52,488 bases of DNA from Draconibacterium sp. (GTDB taxonomy: Bacteria; Bacteroidota; Bacteroidia; Bacteroidales; Prolixibacteraceae): contig JADIYN010000035.1 of NCBI GenBank assembly GCA_016705335.1, forward strand, positions 1 through 52,488, given 5' to 3'. Shown one piece after another: positions 9,328 through 18,671 of this stretch (position 1 is the stretch's first letter; the number at the start of each line of letters is the position of its first letter). Position numbers and translations under genes: made by a program. The notes under the pieces are model-generated. The model had not been told where the DNA came from, did no database searches, and saw nothing but the letters and a program-made list of their open reading frames with translations.

Positions 9328-9999
9328 ATGAGTGCTTTTGCCGACATAAAAAATTTTCTTGATTTGAATTTCAGCAAAACCGCCGGTTTTTTTGTGATTT
9401 TTTATCTGGTTGGAATTGCTGGAATATTACTCCCGTTTTCCTTTCCGTTATTTATAAAACTCATTCCGGTTGCTTTGATTTTGAGTTCGGTTGCACTTGC
9501 TTTTTATCACAAATCCTTTAACACAAAAACTATAACCGTTTTTATTTCAATTTACTTAATTGGTTTTTTTGTTGAAGTTGCCGGGGTTAATACAGGTTTA
9601 ATTTTCGGACAATATATTTATGGCGAAAGTCTTGGTATAAAAGTATTTAACACTCCGTTAATAATCGGGTTAAACTGGCTTTTACTTGTATATATCACTG
9701 CTTCGGTGCTTGAAAAATTCAAAATAGCAGTTCCTGTAAAAGTTATAATTTCAGCGTTAATGATGCTTGGTTACGATTTGATTATTGAACAAATTGCACC
9801 ACTTTTAAATATGTGGAACTGGCAAAATGAAATGGTTCCGTTAAAGAACTACCTTGCTTGGTTTTTTCTTGCACTCTTATTTCATGTTGTAATTAAGGCA
9901 ATTGGGATCAAAACAAAAAATAAGCTTGCCCCTGTAATACTTGTTTGTCAGGTGATTTTTTTCTTGATTTTACTCATTTATTTAAAACTACTGCATTGA
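9328..9999 (+). CDS. CruF-like carotenoid 1,2-hydratase family protein (DUF422)
   Basis: A 223-residue polytopic membrane protein of the carotenoid biosynthesis family that includes CruF. CruF-type enzymes add water across the 1,2 double bond of the acyclic psi-end of gamma-carotene-like intermediates, giving a 1-hydroxyl. Visible family blocks are YGESLGIKVFNTP, LNWLLLVY and MLGYDLIIEQIAP...LNMWNW. It starts 3 nt after the cyclase gene and its stop overlaps a TTG start of the next gene. With a cyclase and CrtZ in the same operon it suggests a monocyclic carotenoid with a tertiary hydroxyl at the open end. Confidence 0.8.
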   Translation: MSAFADIKNFLDLNFSKTAGFFVIFYLVGIAGILLPFSFPLFIKLIPVALILSSVALAFYHKSFNTKTITVFISIYLIGFFVEVAGVNTGLIFGQYIYGESLGIKVFNTPLIIGLNWLLLVYITASVLEKFKIAVPVKVIISALMMLGYDLIIEQIAPLLNMWNWQNEMVPLKNYLAWFFLALLFHVVIKAIGIKTKNKLAPVILVCQVIFFLILLIYLKLLH

Positions 10000-10616
10000 T
10001 TATAAAAGCAAAACTTAACTTCTTTTTCGTTACGTTTTTCAGGTTTTATTTAATCTGGAAAATAAAAAAATCGTTTCATTCTTTTAAAATAGAAAAGAGC
10101 GTTGAAGATAAAAATCTACCCATTTTACTGATATGCAACCACATAAGCTGGTGGGACGGAATTTGGACTTTGAAAATCAACAAGCAACTTTTTCATCGAA
10201 AATATCATTTTATGATGCTTGAAGAACAACTTCAAAAAAACTGGTTTTTCAAATACACGGGCGGTTTTTCGATTCATAAAAATTCAAAATCTATAATTGA
10301 ATCGTTGAATTACACTGCTGAATTATTGGCCGATAAAAAAAACATGGTACTCATTTTTCCGCAAGGCGAAATTGGAAGTATGCATGACACAAATTTTGTT
10401 TTTGAAAAAGGAATCAGCAAGATTCTGCAACGTACAAAAAACGAAATCCAAATAATTTTTGTTGCCAATTTAATTGATTACCATTCGAATGTGAAACCCT
10501 GTTTGCACGCATATTTATGCGATTATACGGGCAGTTTTGAAACATCTGAAATTCAAGATGCATACAATAGTTTCTACAAAAACTGTATTACTAACCAAAT
10601 AAAAATGAAAGGTTAA
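9996..10616 (+). CDS. PlsC-like acyltransferase
   Basis: A lysophospholipid-acyltransferase-fold protein of about 206 residues. Motif I is NHISWWDG (NHxxxxD) and motif III is FPQGEIGS. A hydrophobic stretch lies near the N-terminus. No ATG is available; I choose the TTG at 9996, which overlaps the upstream stop (TTGA), over a TTG at 9945 that would overlap the previous gene by 55 nt. Its place between a CruF-like hydratase and a glycosyltransferase suggests that it acylates the sugar of a carotenoid glycoside, as proposed for staphyloxanthin- and salinixanthin-type pigments. A role in ordinary phospholipid synthesis cannot be excluded. Confidence 0.8.
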   Translation: MIIKAKLNFFFVTFFRFYLIWKIKKSFHSFKIEKSVEDKNLPILLICNHISWWDGIWTLKINKQLFHRKYHFMMLEEQLQKNWFFKYTGGFSIHKNSKSIIESLNYTAELLADKKNMVLIFPQGEIGSMHDTNFVFEKGISKILQRTKNEIQIIFVANLIDYHSNVKPCLHAYLCDYTGSFETSEIQDAYNSFYKNCITNQIKMKG

Positions 10617-10617
10617 A

Positions 10618-11711
10618 ATGAATTATATCGCCTGGTTTGTACTGATTTTTACCCTTTGCAATTTTTGGTTGCCTTTGCAAATCTTCTGTTTTTGCAACGT
10701 TTTCAAAAATCAAATGAAAATTCAAATCAGTTAGTTTCAGTTTTGATTCCCGCCAGGAATGAAGAAAATAACATTGGAAATTTATTGTCCGATCTTCAAA
10801 AACAGGATTACACAAACATAGAAATCATTGTTTTCAACGACCAGTCAACCGACAAAACTGCCGGCATTGTAAACAGTTATACAGAAAGCGACAAGCGAAT
10901 TAAACTCATCAATTCAAAGGGTTTGCCTGATGGTTGGTTGGGTAAAAACCATGCCTGTTTTACGCTTGCTAAACAAGCCACCGGAAAATATTTTCTGTTT
11001 CTTGATGCCGATGTAAAAATCGGGAACAATATCATTCAACAAACAACTCTCTTTGCGCAAAAAAACAAGCTGGGTTTGCTTTCAATTTTCCCAATGCAAA
11101 TAATGAAAACATTGGGCGAAGACATAACAGTCCCAAATATGAACGTCATTCTTCTCTCTTTACTTCCGCTTATTTTGGTTCGAAAAACAAACTTTACATC
11201 AATTGCAGCTGCCAACGGACAATTCATGCTGTTTCAATCCGAAATTTATCGCAAATTTCAACCCCACGAAAAAATGAGAACAAGCAAAGTTGAAGACATT
11301 AAAATCGCCCGGTATTTCAAAAAAAGCAAAATTAAAGTTGCTTGTCTGACAGGAAATTCATCAATAACCTGCCACATGTACAATGGCTTTTCTGAAGCAA
11401 TTTATGGTTTTTCAAAAAATGTGATCCAGTTCTTTGGAGGTTCGTTTGTAATAGCCATTTTGTTTTGGTTGGTTACAAGTTTAGGATTTATTGCAGTTTT
11501 ATTTTCATTTTCAACTTTACTGTTTCTTCTTTATTTATCAGTAGTTGGTTTAACCCGCATTTTTATTTCAATCGTTAGTAAACAATCGGTTTTTCGGAAT
11601 TTGTTATTGGCAATTCCTCAACAAATTACAATGGGAATTTTCATTCTTCAGGCCATTGTCAATTCCTTCAAAAAACAATATACATGGAAAGAAAGAAACA
11701 TATCGTCATAA
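10618..11711 (+). CDS. CrtQ-like family 2 glycosyltransferase (one frameshift)
   Basis: An inverting GT-A glycosyltransferase with an N-terminal membrane helix, the GT2 domain (VLIPARNEENNI, VFNDQSTD, GWLGKNHACF, DXD-like LDADVK) and C-terminal membrane helices. This is the arrangement of CrtQ-type enzymes that glycosylate carotenoids. The true start is the ATG at 10618, overlapping the previous stop region. The frame shifts by one missing T in CCCTTTGC near 10655, after which LVAFANLLFLQRF continues. The corrected length is 364 residues. Likely role: transfer of a sugar to the carotenoid hydroxyl made by the CruF-like enzyme. Confidence 0.83.
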
Positions 11712-12424
11712 TTTTAGTGCTTGTTTTTGCTGCGGTTTCGCCGGTTTGGGCTTCATCGTATAAAAACAAAATTTTCGATGCCTACATTAGCAACAACATG
11801 CCAAAGTGGAAAAACATAATCGATGAAATGGAAAGCTTAAAAAGAACAGATACTGCATTTTTGCTTGAATTGGTTAATTTTCAATATGGTTACATCGGTT
11901 ATTGCATTGGCCTTGAAGAAATGGAAGAAGCCGGAAAATACCTCGAATTGGCTGTCAGTAATTTGGCAAATCTTGAAAAAAAGGGCATCGAAATTTCGCA
12001 AATCAGCGCCTATAAATCAGCATTTTATGGTTACGAAATTGGGATGAATAAATTGAAAGCACCATTTATCGGTCCAAAAAGCATAAAATATTCAAAACTT
12101 TCAATGGAACAAAACCCACAAAATCCGATGGGTTACATACAATACGGTAACAGCCAGTTTTACATGCCGCCCGTTTTTGGGGGCTCAAAAAAAGAGGCGG
12201 TTGAGCATTTTATAAAAGCTGAGAAACTCATGGAAAAAGACAAGGAAAAAATAAAAAACGACTGGAATTACCTGAGTGTACTGGCATTAATCGGGCAATC
12301 ATATTTTGCCATGGAAGATTATAAAAATGCTAAAATTTATTTCGAAAAAGCATTAAAAGTTGAACCTGATTTTCTATTAATAAAAATAGATTTATTACCT
12401 AAATTAATGATGAAACTAAAATAG
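11684..12424 (+). CDS. TPR-containing periplasmic protein of the carotenoid operon
   Basis: A 246-residue protein with an N-terminal signal peptide (ends VWASS at about residue 25) and helical repeats. The last of these, SYFAMEDYKNAKIYFEKALK, is a clear TPR. The start overlaps the glycosyltransferase by 28 nt. No enzyme motif is seen. Homologous small TPR proteins occur in such operons, but I know of no established role; scaffolding of pigment enzymes at the membrane is possible. Confidence 0.7.
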   Translation: MERKKHIVIILVLVFAAVSPVWASSYKNKIFDAYISNNMPKWKNIIDEMESLKRTDTAFLLELVNFQYGYIGYCIGLEEMEEAGKYLELAVSNLANLEKKGIEISQISAYKSAFYGYEIGMNKLKAPFIGPKSIKYSKLSMEQNPQNPMGYIQYGNSQFYMPPVFGGSKKEAVEHFIKAEKLMEKDKEKIKNDWNYLSVLALIGQSYFAMEDYKNAKIYFEKALKVEPDFLLIKIDLLPKLMMKLK

Positions 12425-12433
12425 CTTACAGCA

Positions 12434-13923
12434 ATGACAACAAATATCAACAATAAAAAAGTTTTAATAATTGGCGCCGGATTGGGAGGATTGGCAACAG
12501 GTTTGCGTTTGGCAAAAAAGGGCTTCGAAGTTGAAATCCTTGAAAAAAACAAGCAGGCCGGAGGCAGGTTAAACCAGGTAAAAAAGGACGGTTTTACATT
12601 CGACACAGGTCCCAGCTTTTTTAGCATGTCATTCGAATTTGAGGAGTTTGCCAAATCATGCAACATAAAACTACCCTTTGAATATGTTGAACTCGACCCG
12701 CTTTATTCAGTAAATTTCAGTGGCAGTTCAAAAACCTACCAGCTCTACAAAAACATTGATAAACTCGCCGCCCAGTTTGCCGACGTTGAACCTGATTTTA
12801 AAGTAAAATTTGAAAAATACATTAAAAAATCAGGGGCACTTTTTCACGACACGGTTGACCTTGTTATCAAAAATAATTTTGATTCGCTGGCGGGCTACGT
12901 TTTTACATTAATGCGTGTAAATCCGGTTCATTTGCCGGTGCTTTTTAAAAGTTTTTACGACCATGTAAAACAGCATTTTTCATCACCTGAAGCACGGCAG
13001 ATTATTTCGCTTGTCGCATTTTTTCTGGGCAGAACGCCTTTTGATACAATGGCCATTTACAGCCTGCTTTCATACACCGAATTCAAACATGATGGATATT
13101 TCAATGTGAAAGGTGGCATGTATAAAATTGTTGAAGGTTTGGTAAAAGAGCTTGAAAAAGAAAATGTGAAATTCCATTACAACACCGAAATTGTTGATTA
13201 TTCTGAAGAAAACGGGAAACTTGAAAGTTTTACTGATCAAAACGGAAAAACATGGAAATCAGATATTTTCCTTGTGAATTCAGATGCAGCCTGGTTTCGC
13301 GGAAATATTTTTAAACGCGAAAAATATGCTGAAAAGAAACTGGACAAAATGAGCTGGACAATGGGATATCTCACTTTTTATGTGGGACTAAAATGCAAAC
13401 TCCCGCAGGTAAATCACCACAATTATTATCTTGGAACAAATTACGAAGCTTATGCAAACAATGTGATGAAAAATCCTGATTCGCTGCAAAAGCCTTATTA
13501 CTACGTGAATGTGGTTTCGAAACACAACCAGGATTGCGCGCCTGAAGGTTGCGAAAGCCTGTTTTTTGTATGTCCCGTTCCAAACCTTTATTACAAAGAA
13601 AACTGGGACGATAAAAATGAAATTGTGAACAGTATTATTACCGACTTTTCTGAGCGGATTGGTAAAGATATTCAACCCGAAATTGTATCAAAAACCATTT
13701 ATACGCCGATTGAATGGCGAGATCAGTTTAACCTGCACAGGGCAGCGGATTAGGCTTGTCGCACAACATGAACCAGATTGGGGCGTTGCGTCCTGCCAAC
13801 TTCGATGAAAAATATAAAAACGTATTTTATGTAGGTGCGTCAACTGCGCCCGGAGCGGGGCTTCCAATGGCAATTATCAGTTCGAAACTTGCTTTTGAAA
13901 GGATTGTAAAGTTTAAGAGTTGA
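12434..13923 (+). CDS. crtI: Phytoene desaturase (one frameshift)
   Basis: An FAD-dependent desaturase converting phytoene to lycopene, or a related desaturation. The N-terminal dinucleotide-binding motif IIGAGLGGLATGLRLA is followed by GGRLNQVKKDGFTFDTGPS. The frame stops at 13753, while the -1 frame carries the CrtI C-terminal signature (SHNMNQIGALRP then YVGASTAPGAGLPM) to a stop at 13921-13923. One missing G near 13738 restores 496 residues. It is the last gene of the operon. Only one CrtI-type gene is present, so a separate 3',4'-desaturase (CrtD) would have to lie elsewhere. Confidence 0.9.
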
Positions 13924-14061
13924 TTTGGAGACCATACGTTTCTACACAGTTGGGATCGGATGGAATCCCTACATTTGCAACCAATTAAGTTACAATTCAG
14001 AAACCTCTGCATACAAGGAAAACTTTGAACCTCCTTTTTTGTTTCAATAAAAAACTGAAGT

Positions 14062-16824
14062 ATGCCACAATTAGATACACTGAAACAGCAACTTGGAAAA
14101 CCTTATTTCGATCTCGAATTTCTGCTGAATTGTTTTAAAGAAGTTCTTGAAGAAAACAACGAAGCAAAACTTGCTCAACAAATTCCATGGATTTCGAAAA
14201 TTGGAATTTTAAATGAAATTAGCTTTACTGAGAAACATTTTCACATGTATTCAATCTGTTTTCAGTTGCTCAATCTTACCGAAACAAACGGCGCCGTGCA
14301 AACCCGGCGGAAAGAAGAAGACAAAAATACTTTGAGTTCTATCAATGGCTTGTGGGCAAACAGTTTTGAAATCCTCAAAAAAAACGGTTTCACGGCTGAT
14401 GAAATTTCTTCTGTTTTCTCTGAAATTGAAGTTCAACCTGTGTTAACCGCCCACCCTACTGAATCGAAACGGCCTGTGATTCTGAGGAAATACCGTGAGC
14501 TGTATCTGTTGCTCGTTCAACGCGAAAATTCAATGTACAATTCATATGAAAACCTTGAAAACCGCAACGAAATTAAACGTGTAATCGGCTCAATCTGGAA
14601 TATCGATGAATATTATATGGAAAAACCAAAAGTGGAAACCGAGCTCGAAAATGTGATCCACTATTTTGTAAATGTTTTTCCTGAAATTGTTAACCTGCTA
14701 AACAGAAGGCTTCTGCAAGCCTGGGAATTTTCGGGTTTTAACAGTGAAAAATTAATTGAAACAAACAATTTTCCTGTACTTAAATTTGGAACATGGATTG
14801 GCGGCGACCGCGACGGACACCCGTTTGTAACCGCTGAAGTTACCCGGAAAACTTTACTGACTCTCCGTTTAAATGCCTTTCTGATTCTAAAAAACGAACT
14901 GCTGAAACTTTCTGAAAACCTTAGTTTTTATTGCGATATAAACAATTTGCCCCGCGAACTTTCTGAAAGGTTTAAAGAAATTATTGCTGAAATTGGCAGC
15001 GAAACCAAAGGAATGGTTACTGCCCACCGAAACGAAGCTTTTAAACTTTATGTGCTTTTGCTTATCGAGAAACTTCCTATTAAAATGGGAATTGAACAAT
15101 CATTTGAACTGGTTGAAAAACGGGGAAATTATTTCGAGTCGCATCAACTTGCCAACGATTTGCAGGTTTTGAAAAACGGATTGAAAAAATATGGCGTTTC
15201 GGTTTTGGCCGACCACGAGGTAAACCAAACCATCCATTTTATAAAAACTTTTGGTTTTCATTTGGCTGAGTTGGATATCAGGCAAAACAGCAACTATTAT
15301 GAGAAAGCGCTTTTGCAAATTGTAAACGAGTCGAAAACAGGAGAAAAAATCACAGAAGTTTTATCAGAGGAGTTGAAAGCTGAAATTATTAAAACTGAAC
15401 TTCAAACCAACCGTCCGTTTGTTCGTGATTGGAGCAATTTGCCCGACGAAGCAAAAAATGTGCTCGAATGTTTTGCGGTTTTACAAAATCATATTGTCCA
15501 TTTTTCGGGAACATCAATCGGCTCGCTCATCATTAGCATGACCCGCAATGTTGACGATATGATGATGGTTTACATACTTGCCCGCGAGGCTGGTCTTACA
15601 TTTTTTGATAAAACACTTGTGTTAAAATTACAGTTAGTTCCGCTTTTCGAAACAATTGACGATCTGATTGCAAGCCCAGAAATTATGGACGAATATTTTA
15701 AATATCCTGAAGTACAGAACAGCCTCGAATTTCAAAGAAATGAAAAAAACCTGCTGTTTAAAACACAGGAAATAATGATTGGGTATAGTGACAGCAATAA
15801 AGATGGAGGAATTCTGGCAAGCTCGTGGTATTTGTACAAAGCTCAAAAAGAGATTACTGAAGTTGCAAAAAAGCACGGTGTACAAATAAAGTTTTTCCAC
15901 GGTAAAGGAGGTTCAATTAGCCGGGGAGCTGGTCCTGTTCATTGGTTTTTGCGCTCATTGCCCCACGGAACACTTTCCGGAAAATTAAAAATTACGGAAC
16001 AGGGCGAAACAATTGAAAAGAAATTCGCAAACAAAATAAATGCAGCCTACAATCTTGAATTGATGCTTGCCGGGACAACATTGAATACACTTCTCCATAA
16101 AATCAATCCGGCAACGCATAACCAGGCCGCTGAAATTCTTGAATATATGGGAATGCAAAGTAAAATGTTCTACTCCGAATTATTGCAAAACGAGCATTTT
16201 CTTGAATTTTACCAGCAGGCAACTCCAATTGACGTGATTGAAGAAAGCAAAATCGGTTCTCGACCGGCAAGAAGAACCGGAAAACGAACATTTGCCGATT
16301 TGCGCGCTATTCCCTGGGTTTTTAGTTGGGGACAATCGCGGTTTCACATAACAAGTTGGTATGGAGTTGGTTCCACACTCGAAAAAATGCAAAATGAATT
16401 TCCTGAAAAATACGTAACACTCAAAAAACTGATTCCAACAAGCCAATTTGTGCGTTACGTTTTAACCAACATTGATACAAGTTTAGCAACCACCGATGTA
16501 GAAATTATGAAAATGTATGCCGAACTTGTAACTGATAAAAATGTAAGGGAAACTGTTTTACATATATTGCTTACTGAACTTGAAAAAACCCAAAACCTTA
16601 TGCAGGAACTTTTGGGAAGACCGATGCATGAACGGCGGAAAAACCACTTTTATTCAACAGGATTACGGGCGGAAGCACTTGATATTCTGCACAAAAATCA
16701 AATTAAAAACTTAAAACTCTGGCGCAACCCCGAATTGACCGATCCAACCGAAAAAGACAAACTTTTAAAAGAACTTCTTATTTCGGTAAATGCAATTGCA
16801 AATGCGATGGGAGCAACCGGGTAA
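14062..16824 (+). CDS. ppc: Phosphoenolpyruvate carboxylase
   Basis: An intact 920-residue enzyme making oxaloacetate from PEP and bicarbonate, an anaplerotic reaction. Catalytic signatures are VLTAHPTESKRP with H131, FHGKGGSISRGAGPVHW near residue 612 and IPWVFSWGQSRFH near 750. The C-terminus ends AMGATG, close to the family's conserved terminal glycine. It starts 138 nt after crtI and is probably a separate unit. Confidence 0.95.
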   Translation: MPQLDTLKQQLGKPYFDLEFLLNCFKEVLEENNEAKLAQQIPWISKIGILNEISFTEKHFHMYSICFQLLNLTETNGAVQTRRKEEDKNTLSSINGLWANSFEILKKNGFTADEISSVFSEIEVQPVLTAHPTESKRPVILRKYRELYLLLVQRENSMYNSYENLENRNEIKRVIGSIWNIDEYYMEKPKVETELENVIHYFVNVFPEIVNLLNRRLLQAWEFSGFNSEKLIETNNFPVLKFGTWIGGDRDGHPFVTAEVTRKTLLTLRLNAFLILKNELLKLSENLSFYCDINNLPRELSERFKEIIAEIGSETKGMVTAHRNEAFKLYVLLLIEKLPIKMGIEQSFELVEKRGNYFESHQLANDLQVLKNGLKKYGVSVLADHEVNQTIHFIKTFGFHLAELDIRQNSNYYEKALLQIVNESKTGEKITEVLSEELKAEIIKTELQTNRPFVRDWSNLPDEAKNVLECFAVLQNHIVHFSGTSIGSLIISMTRNVDDMMMVYILAREAGLTFFDKTLVLKLQLVPLFETIDDLIASPEIMDEYFKYPEVQNSLEFQRNEKNLLFKTQEIMIGYSDSNKDGGILASSWYLYKAQKEITEVAKKHGVQIKFFHGKGGSISRGAGPVHWFLRSLPHGTLSGKLKITEQGETIEKKFANKINAAYNLELMLAGTTLNTLLHKINPATHNQAAEILEYMGMQSKMFYSELLQNEHFLEFYQQATPIDVIEESKIGSRPARRTGKRTFADLRAIPWVFSWGQSRFHITSWYGVGSTLEKMQNEFPEKYVTLKKLIPTSQFVRYVLTNIDTSLATTDVEIMKMYAELVTDKNVRETVLHILLTELEKTQNLMQELLGRPMHERRKNHFYSTGLRAEALDILHKNQIKNLKLWRNPELTDPTEKDKLLKELLISVNAIANAMGATG

Positions 16825-16906
16825 ATTCAATAAAAAATTAAATTTTTTGATTTCATTTTCTGATATTGCAAACATAATACGTCAATTCAGAAAATCGAAA
16901 AAAAAA

Positions 16907-18634
16907 ATGAAACGTAGAAATTTTATTGGCACACTTACCGCCGGAGGAACAGCAGTTCTTTCAGCGCCATTTTCCGGTTTGGAAAATAATTTTGAAACAT
17001 TTATAAAAAATCAGGAACAGGATTTCGATCAGTCATTACATGCTGATGCAATCGTAATTGGTGGCGGACTGGGTGGATTTGCAGCAACTTTAGCATTGCT
17101 GCGAAACAACAAAACAGTAATCTTAACCGAAGAAACCGACTGGATTGGCGGTCAGTTAACACAACAGGGAGTACCGCCAGATGAGCATCCCTGGATAGAA
17201 AACACCGGTTCAACGCAATCCTACCGCGATTTCAGAAATGCAATCCGTGACTATTATCGCCAGTATTATCCGCTTACCGAAGAAGCAAGCAAGAATCCAT
17301 TCTTAAATCCAGGAGATGGTGCGGTTTCGAGATTATGCCACGAACCAAAAGTTGCTTTGGCTATATTGAATAATTTGCTTTCACCTTACATTAGTTCAGG
17401 AAAACTCATTTTACTTTTAAATCACAAGGTTTCTTCTGCTGAGATAAATGGCGATTTTATAAAGTCGCTAACCGTAAAAGATCTTCAAAACAAAAAAACA
17501 AGGAAATTATCTGCAACTTATTTTGTTGATGCAAGTGAGTTGGGAGATTTGCTGCCATTAACCGGTGCTGAATTTGTGACCGGGACAGAATCAAAAAGCG
17601 AAACCGGCGAAATCCATGCCCCTGAAATTGCCGGCCCAAACAACGTTCAGGCATTTACCGCTTGCTTCGCAATGGATTACGTCCCGGGAGAAACCCACAC
17701 CATTCAAAAACCTGCAGATTATGATTTCTGGAAAAACCATGTCCCAGATTTAAATCCTCCCTGGCCTGGAAAACTTCTGTCGCTGGAATATACGCATCCC
17801 AGCACCTTAAAACCTAAATTGCTTGGTTTCAACCCAACCGGTGCTTCTACCGGAGAAACGCTAAACCTTTGGAACTACCGGAAAATAATCAACAAAAACA
17901 ACTTTAAAACCGGTACATATTCCGGAGATATTACAATTGTAAACTGGCCACAAAATGATTATATGCCTGGAAACCTGATTGGTTCGGAACAGGATTTTTC
18001 AAAACATTTTAAAGCCTCCAAACAATTGAGTCTTTCGCTTTTATACTGGCTTCAAACCGAAGCGCCCCGGCCGGATGGAGGAAACGGCTGGCCGGAATTG
18101 CGACTTAGGAACGATATTATGGGCACAGATGATGGTCTGGCAAAATACCCGTATGTGCGCGAATCACGCCGGATAAAAGCAATGTTTACCATATTGGAAG
18201 AACATGTTGGGCAGGAAAATTATGATAAGGTTTCGGGCAAAACCAACAAAATTGCCGCACCTTTTTATGATAGTGTTGGGATTGGTTACTACCATATCGA
18301 TTTGCACCCTACTTGTGGTGGCGTGAATTATGTCGATTTCCCGTCACTCCGCTTTCAAATTCCACTTGGGGCACTGTTACCGGTTCGATTAAAAAATCTT
18401 CTGCCTGCAAACAAAAATATCGGAACCACGCATATTACAAATGGCTGTTACCGCCTGCATCCTGTTGAATGGAGTATTGGAGAATCTGTTGGTTCCGTTA
18501 TTCAATTTGCTCTTCAAAATAAAGTTACTCCACATGAAATACGGGCTAAAACCGATTTGTTAAAAGAATTCCAGGATTTTATTCGTTCGCAGGGCATTGA
18601 AACGGAATGGCCGGAAGAGGATAAATTGAAGTGA
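16907..18634 (+). CDS. Secreted FAD-dependent oxidoreductase, Tat-type signal
   Basis: The ATG at 16907 gives MKRRNFIGTLTAGGTAV, a Tat-like signal followed by a Rossmann FAD motif IVIGGGLGGFAATLAL at about residue 46 and IGGQLTQQGVPPDE. The protein is 575 residues and belongs to the FAD-dependent oxidoreductase family (PF12831-like). An export signal of the Tat type fits a folded cofactor enzyme. An upstream in-frame start at 16790 would overlap ppc and hide the signal, so I reject it. The C-terminal HPTCGGVNYVD and RLHPVEWSIGES blocks are typical of the group. Substrate unknown. It is the first of three such genes. Confidence 0.82.
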   Translation: MKRRNFIGTLTAGGTAVLSAPFSGLENNFETFIKNQEQDFDQSLHADAIVIGGGLGGFAATLALLRNNKTVILTEETDWIGGQLTQQGVPPDEHPWIENTGSTQSYRDFRNAIRDYYRQYYPLTEEASKNPFLNPGDGAVSRLCHEPKVALAILNNLLSPYISSGKLILLLNHKVSSAEINGDFIKSLTVKDLQNKKTRKLSATYFVDASELGDLLPLTGAEFVTGTESKSETGEIHAPEIAGPNNVQAFTACFAMDYVPGETHTIQKPADYDFWKNHVPDLNPPWPGKLLSLEYTHPSTLKPKLLGFNPTGASTGETLNLWNYRKIINKNNFKTGTYSGDITIVNWPQNDYMPGNLIGSEQDFSKHFKASKQLSLSLLYWLQTEAPRPDGGNGWPELRLRNDIMGTDDGLAKYPYVRESRRIKAMFTILEEHVGQENYDKVSGKTNKIAAPFYDSVGIGYYHIDLHPTCGGVNYVDFPSLRFQIPLGALLPVRLKNLLPANKNIGTTHITNGCYRLHPVEWSIGESVGSVIQFALQNKVTPHEIRAKTDLLKEFQDFIRSQGIETEWPEEDKLK

Positions 18635-18671
18635 TATTGGAAAATGTGATTTAAACATAAATTTTAAATAA

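Noticed and set aside
9945..9995. Upstream TTG start for the acyltransferase
   Set aside because: It would overlap the CruF-like gene by 55 nt; the TTG overlapping the stop at 9996 fits the coupled operon better.
16790..16906. Upstream start for the first FAD oxidoreductase
   Set aside because: It lies inside ppc and would bury the Tat-like signal that begins at 16907.
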